This document shows positions 59,546 to 64,000 of a stretch of DNA of 64,000 bases, piece after piece. Below the pieces are notes generated by a model. The model was not told the DNA's origin, made no database searches, and saw nothing but the letters and a program-made list of their open reading frames with translations. Numbering within the stretch: the stretch's first letter is position 1; each line of letters starts with the position of its first letter. The DNA comes from Pseudonocardia sediminis (GTDB lineage: Bacteria > Actinomycetota > Actinomycetes > Mycobacteriales > Pseudonocardiaceae). The DNA lies in contig NZ_SHKL01000001.1 of the NCBI RefSeq assembly GCF_004217185.1, positions 124,001-188,000 of the forward strand. Direction: 5' to 3'. A program made the position numbers and the translations under genes.

Positions 59546-61558
59546 ATGACCACAGCCCCCGCCGACCAGCGAGGTCGCGTGTCCCCCTCCACCGGTGACC
59601 AGCCGAAGCCCGCCCAGGACGGCCCCACCACCGGGCCGACGCTGTTGCAGCGCGTGATCCTGCCGCGCCCGGCCGACCCGATGTCGGTGCGCACGCTCTA
59701 CGTCGACGAGCGCTCCGGGGCGAAGCTGACCCCGGTCGAGCCGTTGCCGGGGGAGAAGGACCGGCCGGTCACGGTGACCGTCTCGGGTACCGGCGGACGG
59801 CGGCTGAAGGTCACCTCGCGGACGACGGCCGTGGTGCCGGCGCAGACCGAGGTCTCGTTCGGCGCCTACTTCAACGGCTTCGCGGCCGGCTACTGGCGCG
59901 CCTGGTCCACGCTGACCGACATCGCGCTGCGCCTGGACCTGGAGGGGTCGGGCCGGGTCGACGTCTACCGCACCAAGGCCGACGGGTCGCAGATCTACGT
60001 CGGCGGTGAGGTCGTCGACGGCCGTCGCGAGGTCGAGATGGCACTGGACCTGCGCCCGTTCGAGGACGGCGGCTGGTTCTGGTTCGACCTCACGACCGAC
60101 GACGCCGAGCTCACGCTGCACGGCGGCGGCTGGCACGCCCCGCACCCGGCGCCCGGGCGGGCCGCGGTCACGGTCGGCATGCCCACGTTCAACCGCCCCG
60201 CCGACTGCGTCGCCACGCTCACGGCGATCGGCGAGGACCCGGTCGTCCTCGACGCCGTGACCGCGGTGATCCTGCCCGACCAGGGCACGAGGAAGGTCCG
60301 CGACCAGGCCGGCTACGAGCAGGCGGCCGCCGCTTTGGGGGACCGGCTGCGGATCGTCGACCAGCCCAACCTCGGCGGGTCCGGCGGGTACGCGCGCGTC
60401 ATGTACGAGGCGCTCGGCAGCACCGACTGCGAGCAGATCCTCTACATGGACGACGACATCCTGCTCGAGCCGGACTCGATCCTGCGCGCCGTCGCGTTCT
60501 CCCGGTTCTCCCGCGAGCCGATGCTCGTGGGCGGGCAGATGCTCTCGCTGCAGGCTCGCTCGCAGCTGTCCACGATGGGCGAGGTCGTCGACCGCAACCA
60601 GTTCATGTGGCGTCCCGCCCCGAGGACCGAGGCGCACCACGACCTGGCCGAGCAGACGCTGCGCCAGACCCCGTGGCTGCACCGGCGCGTCGACGTCGAC
60701 TACAACGCCTGGTGGATGTGCCTGATCCCGCGCGTCGTCGCCGAGGACCTGGGCCTGCCGCTGCCGCTGTTCATCAAGTGGGACGACGCCGAGTACGGCC
60801 TGCGCGCCCGTTCACGCGGCTACCGCACGGCGACCGTGCCGGGCATCGCCATCTGGCACATGTCGTTCATCGAGAAGGACGACAGCTCGGACTGGCAGGC
60901 CTACTTCCACTACCGCAACCGGCTCGTCGCCGCGGCCCTGCACGGCCCGGAGGACCCGACGGCGATCCTGCGCGAGACGTTCAAGCGCACGCTGCGGCAC
61001 CTGATGCTGATGGAGTACTCCGCGGTCGCGCTGCAGATCAAGGCGTTCACCGACTTCCTGGCCGGGCCGGAGGCGCTGTTCCCGAAGCTGCCGACGGTGC
61101 TCGCCGAGATCCGGGCCGAGCGTGCGACCTACGACGACGGCCGCCCGCTCGACTCGGCCACCCAGGTGCCGCTCGCCGATCTCGACGCGCTGGGCGCCCA
61201 GCTGTTCCCGGAGCCCCCGTCGGGGCGGGCGCAGTCGGCGCTCGGACTGGTCCGCGGGGTGCTGCGCAACCTCAAGACGCCGGACCCGGGCCTGCGCGAG
61301 CGCCCGCAGCGCAACGTGCCGTGGGCGAACGCGCAGTGGTTCGTGCTCGCCGGGCTGGACTCGGCGACGGTGTCCACACCGGACGGTCGTGGGGTCACGT
61401 TCCGGCGTCGCGACCCGGCGATGTTCAAGCGGATGGTGTCCGAGTCGTTCCGGCTGCACCGCGCGGTGTCGGCGGACTGGACGTCGCTGCGTGAGCGCTA
61501 CCGGGCCGCGCTACCCACCCTGACCAGCCGGGACGGCTGGAAGCACCTGTTCGAGTGA
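59546..61558 (+). CDS. glfT2: Galactofuranosyltransferase GlfT2
   Basis: A 670-residue bifunctional galactofuranosyltransferase that polymerises galactan with alternating 5- and 6-linkages at the inner face of the membrane. The N-terminal beta domain spans about residues 30-190. The GT-A domain has VGMPTFNRPADC, the metal motif YMDDDIL, FIKWDDAEYGLRARS with the catalytic acidic pair, and IWHMSF with the metal histidine, followed by DWQAYFHYRNR. The C-terminal helical part completes the tetramerisation surface. ATG 59546 was chosen; GTG 59495 and ATG 59519 are in frame. The gene overlaps the emb gene by four bases. Confidence 0.95.
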   Translation: MTTAPADQRGRVSPSTGDQPKPAQDGPTTGPTLLQRVILPRPADPMSVRTLYVDERSGAKLTPVEPLPGEKDRPVTVTVSGTGGRRLKVTSRTTAVVPAQTEVSFGAYFNGFAAGYWRAWSTLTDIALRLDLEGSGRVDVYRTKADGSQIYVGGEVVDGRREVEMALDLRPFEDGGWFWFDLTTDDAELTLHGGGWHAPHPAPGRAAVTVGMPTFNRPADCVATLTAIGEDPVVLDAVTAVILPDQGTRKVRDQAGYEQAAAALGDRLRIVDQPNLGGSGGYARVMYEALGSTDCEQILYMDDDILLEPDSILRAVAFSRFSREPMLVGGQMLSLQARSQLSTMGEVVDRNQFMWRPAPRTEAHHDLAEQTLRQTPWLHRRVDVDYNAWWMCLIPRVVAEDLGLPLPLFIKWDDAEYGLRARSRGYRTATVPGIAIWHMSFIEKDDSSDWQAYFHYRNRLVAAALHGPEDPTAILRETFKRTLRHLMLMEYSAVALQIKAFTDFLAGPEALFPKLPTVLAEIRAERATYDDGRPLDSATQVPLADLDALGAQLFPEPPSGRAQSALGLVRGVLRNLKTPDPGLRERPQRNVPWANAQWFVLAGLDSATVSTPDGRGVTFRRRDPAMFKRMVSESFRLHRAVSADWTSLRERYRAALPTLTSRDGWKHLFE

Positions 61559-64000
61559 GCACGGCGACGGCGGCGCCCGCCACCGGTCAGGCTCCGCCGG
61601 AGCAGCCCCGTCCGCGGGGCCGCTGGTGGGCGTTGTTGCTGCTGGGGGCGCTGACGTCGTTGCTGGGCGCGCTGGCCGTCCTCGCTCCGGTGACGGCGAA
61701 CGACCCGGTGCTGACCTGGCCACAGGCCGGGCAGGCGCCGGCGTCGACCGTCGTTCCGCTCTCGCCCTACCGGCCGTTGCAGCTGCGCGCCGAGATCCCG
61801 TGCGAGACGGTGCGCGCGGTGGCCGCCCGTCCCGGTGGCGGCGACGTCCTGCGCACGATGCCGGCCTCGGTGAACGCGGCCGAGGGCCCGGGACTGCTGG
61901 TCACGGCCGGTCCGGGCGACCGCGTCACGATGACGTCGTCCGGGCGCGAGCTCTACGCCGGCCCGACCGGCGCCCCGGGCTGCTCCTACCGGATCGAGGC
62001 CGACGACACCGGCACCCGGGTGCTCGGCACCGGCGGCACCGGGACCTCCCTGGTGGAGGAGCGTGGCCTGGAACCACCGCAGGTCGCGCAGTTCGAGACG
62101 GACGCGCAGGGCCTGCCGCAGGCCGCCGGTCTCTCGGTGCAGCTGCACACCGACGCCCGGTACGAGTCGTCGCCGTCGGTGCTCAAGACCGTCCTGCTGA
62201 TCGCGCACCTGGTCTCGCTGGTGGCAATGCTCGTCGTGGCCTGGCGGACGTGGCGGGGACGCGACGTCGAACGGCTCCCGCGGGCCCGTCCCGACAGTGC
62301 CGATCGCTCCTCCGCGGGACGGATCACGTCGTCGGCGCCGGACGCCGTCGTCCTGGTCGTCTCGCTGGCCTGGGCGGTGCTCGGCCCGGTCAACGTCGAC
62401 GACTCCTGGTACGCGCTGATGGCCCGCAACGGCGCCGCGTCCGGCACGATCGGCAACTACATCTACCAGTTCAACGTCACCGAGAACCCGTTCTCCACCA
62501 GCCAGTACCTGATGCAGTTCTGGGGCTCGTTCGGCGAGTCGCTGGGCCTGCCCGGCTGGGGCCTGCTGTGGCTGCGGGTGCTGCCGGTCGTCTACGGGCT
62601 CGGGACCTACCTGCTGCTCCGCGCCCTGCTGAGCGTCCTGACCGGACGGCTCGGGCGACGCCCCGGCGTCGTCTGGGCGCTCGCGGCCGCGCACCTGCTC
62701 TGGTTCACCGCCTACGGCATCACGCTGCGCCCGGAGCCTGCCGGGACGCTGGCCACGGCCGGGGTGATGCTGCTGGTGGCGCTCGCCCGGAAGCGGGGCT
62801 CCCTCGGGATGCTCGCCGCCGCGACGGCCGTCGCCGTCATCGGGGTGTCCACCGCCCCGACGGCGCTGGTCGCGGCCGTCCCGCTCGTGCTGGGCCTGCC
62901 GATGGTGTGGGCACGTCTGCGCGCCGCCGGGTGGACGGAGCGGCTCGCCGTGGTGGCCGTCGCGGTCGGGGCGGCGAGCGTGATCGTCCCGCTGGGGTTC
63001 GGCGACGCCTCGCTCGGCGACGTCCGCGAGTCGATCGCGGTGCACCGCTGGTACTACTTCCAGTACTCCTGGTTCTCCGAGATCGTGCACTACGCGAACC
63101 TGCTGCAGCCGAACGACCAGGGCGCCTGGGGCAAGCGCCTGCCGGTCCTGCTGACGCTCGCCGTGGTCGCCGCCGGACTCGTCCGGCTGGGCCGCCGGCG
63201 CGGGACGGGCGGGCCGCTCGGCTCCGCGCTCGGCTTCGCCCTGACGATCACCGCGCTGTCGCTGGTGGCGGTCGCGGTGTCGCCGACGAAGTGGGTCAAC
63301 CACTTCGGCGCCGTCGCCGCACCGGCGACGCTGCTGCTCGCGCTCGCCCTGGTCCGCACGCCACTGCCGCGCCGGACACCGGCCCGGGTGCTCGCCGTCG
63401 GGGCCGCCCTGGCCGGGGTCGCAGCCGCGGTGTCGTTCGCCGGACCCAACCTCTGGCGCCCGTTCTCGGACTGGGGACAGCCGTTCGGCAACCACTCCGT
63501 GATCGATGCGGCGGTCAACTCGAACGTGCTCGCGCCGCACGCCGGGCCGCTCTACCTGCGTAGTCCTTTCCTGTGGATCCTGGTGGCCGCTGCGGCGGTG
63601 TACTGGGTGTACCGGCGCCGTCGTAGCGGCCGGCCCAGCGGGCTCACCCCGGACCGGGCGGTCCTCGGGGTCGCGCTCGCCGGCGGGGCCGTGTTGATGC
63701 TGGTCGTGTTCTCGGTGGCACCGGTCGGTCAGGCTCCGGGCGCGTCCGTCGCGTCGATGAACCTGGCCACGCTCGCCGGCCGTCCCTGCGGTCTCGCCGA
63801 CGCCGTGCAGGCGATGGCCCCGGCCGAGCCCGGACTGGGTGCTGCCGCCGGGCCCGAGACGGTCACCGGCGACATGCGGGCGGGCGTCCCGCCGCAGCGG
63901 AGTGCGCCGGGGGGTGCGTCGGCGGGTGTCTGGGGCGACGACGCCCCCGGCGGAACCGGTGTCGGCTCCGTGACCACCGGTTGGTACCCGCTCCCGGCCG
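61555..64000 (+). CDS. Arabinosyltransferase, Emb family (3' end outside window)
   Basis: The first 815 residues of an Emb-type GT-C arabinosyltransferase, which extends arabinan using decaprenyl-phospho-arabinose outside the membrane. The GTG start overlaps the glfT2 stop (GTGA). One N-terminal helix (LLLLGALTSLLGALAVLAPV) precedes an outer carbohydrate-binding-like domain to about residue 205. The GT-C core then begins, with the catalytic acid pair in GPVNVDDSWYALMARNG near residues 282-283. The large C-terminal outer domain starts at about residue 720 (MNLATLAGRPCGLADAVQA). Family members are about 1,050-1,100 residues, so some 250 are missing. Which of EmbA, B or C it matches is not decided. 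Confidence 0.9.
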   Translation, partial: MSTATAAPATGQAPPEQPRPRGRWWALLLLGALTSLLGALAVLAPVTANDPVLTWPQAGQAPASTVVPLSPYRPLQLRAEIPCETVRAVAARPGGGDVLRTMPASVNAAEGPGLLVTAGPGDRVTMTSSGRELYAGPTGAPGCSYRIEADDTGTRVLGTGGTGTSLVEERGLEPPQVAQFETDAQGLPQAAGLSVQLHTDARYESSPSVLKTVLLIAHLVSLVAMLVVAWRTWRGRDVERLPRARPDSADRSSAGRITSSAPDAVVLVVSLAWAVLGPVNVDDSWYALMARNGAASGTIGNYIYQFNVTENPFSTSQYLMQFWGSFGESLGLPGWGLLWLRVLPVVYGLGTYLLLRALLSVLTGRLGRRPGVVWALAAAHLLWFTAYGITLRPEPAGTLATAGVMLLVALARKRGSLGMLAAATAVAVIGVSTAPTALVAAVPLVLGLPMVWARLRAAGWTERLAVVAVAVGAASVIVPLGFGDASLGDVRESIAVHRWYYFQYSWFSEIVHYANLLQPNDQGAWGKRLPVLLTLAVVAAGLVRLGRRRGTGGPLGSALGFALTITALSLVAVAVSPTKWVNHFGAVAAPATLLLALALVRTPLPRRTPARVLAVGAALAGVAAAVSFAGPNLWRPFSDWGQPFGNHSVIDAAVNSNVLAPHAGPLYLRSPFLWILVAAAAVYWVYRRRRSGRPSGLTPDRAVLGVALAGGAVLMLVVFSVAPVGQAPGASVASMNLATLAGRPCGLADAVQAMAPAEPGLGAAAGPETVTGDMRAGVPPQRSAPGGASAGVWGDDAPGGTGVGSVTTGWYPLPA

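Noticed and set aside
58645..59694. A continuous 349-residue minus-strand frame spanning the MNT and HepT region
   Set aside because: Only parts of it match known families, in two pieces separated by a stretch that matches in another frame, and its end overlaps the PNPOx-like gene in a different frame. It is read as a frameshifted and a truncated gene, not a fusion protein.

Overview
The window looks like a chromosomal segment of a very high-GC actinobacterium of the Pseudonocardiales type (Pseudonocardia-like). The basis is codon use with G or C at almost every third position, many GTG starts, frequent leaderless-type promoters, a mycothiol-dependent enzyme family, and an arabinogalactan gene set (PAP2 phosphatase, ubiA, aftA, glf, glfT2, emb) related to that of mycobacteria. 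No mycolic acid genes are seen. No rRNA, tRNA, CRISPR array or intact insertion sequence was found.

Layout. 0-3.2 kb: the tail of one acetate/monocarboxylate-type sodium:solute symporter, then a DUF485 protein coupled to a second complete symporter. 3.2-7 kb: a rhodanese, a zinc-ribbon DUF4328 membrane protein, and three tandem Roadblock/LC7-like proteins with no GTPase or kinase beside them. 7-23 kb: housekeeping and stress genes (P450, SEC-C protein, ferritin, SDR, CPBP protease, DUF2470 protein under a probable IdeR box, prephenate dehydratase, phosphoglycerate mutase family, metallopeptidase, septum-formation family protein). The gene content and partial order recall Rv3835-Rv3841 of M. 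tuberculosis. A YgiB/YgiC/DUF350-like triad, an endonuclease III relative, a glycosyltransferase and a HAD phosphatase follow. 24-25.5 kb: the decaprenyl-phosphoryl-ribose branch (PAP2 plus UbiA).

25.5-57 kb is a glycan-rich accessory region. It holds an aminotransferase; a decayed ridA beside an intact HxlR regulator; a polyprenyl-phosphate sugar module (GT2, DUF2304, GT-C) like the mycobacterial PpgS system; a near-complete pseudaminic acid pathway (PseI, a PseG-acetyltransferase fusion, an SpsF-type cytidylyltransferase, PseB, PseC) with a flippase and two candidate glycosyltransferases; and a five-gene BioY/acyl ligase/thiolase/EcfA/EcfT operon lying inside the pseudaminic acid genes. Then come AftA, a methyltransferase and two tandem DUF6541-like GT-C proteins. 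57-64 kb: galactan and arabinan synthesis (glf, glfT2, start of an emb gene), with a decayed MNT/HEPN toxin-antitoxin pair between glf and glfT2.

Taken together, UbiA and PAP2 supply decaprenyl-phospho-arabinose precursors, Glf and GlfT2 build galactan, AftA primes it with arabinose and Emb extends arabinan. The PpgS-like and DUF6541 modules probably add sugar decorations from polyprenyl-phosphate donors outside the membrane. The pseudaminic acid genes probably feed a separate sialic-acid-like wall or surface polymer. Assignments rest on motifs and remembered family features; no database search was possible.
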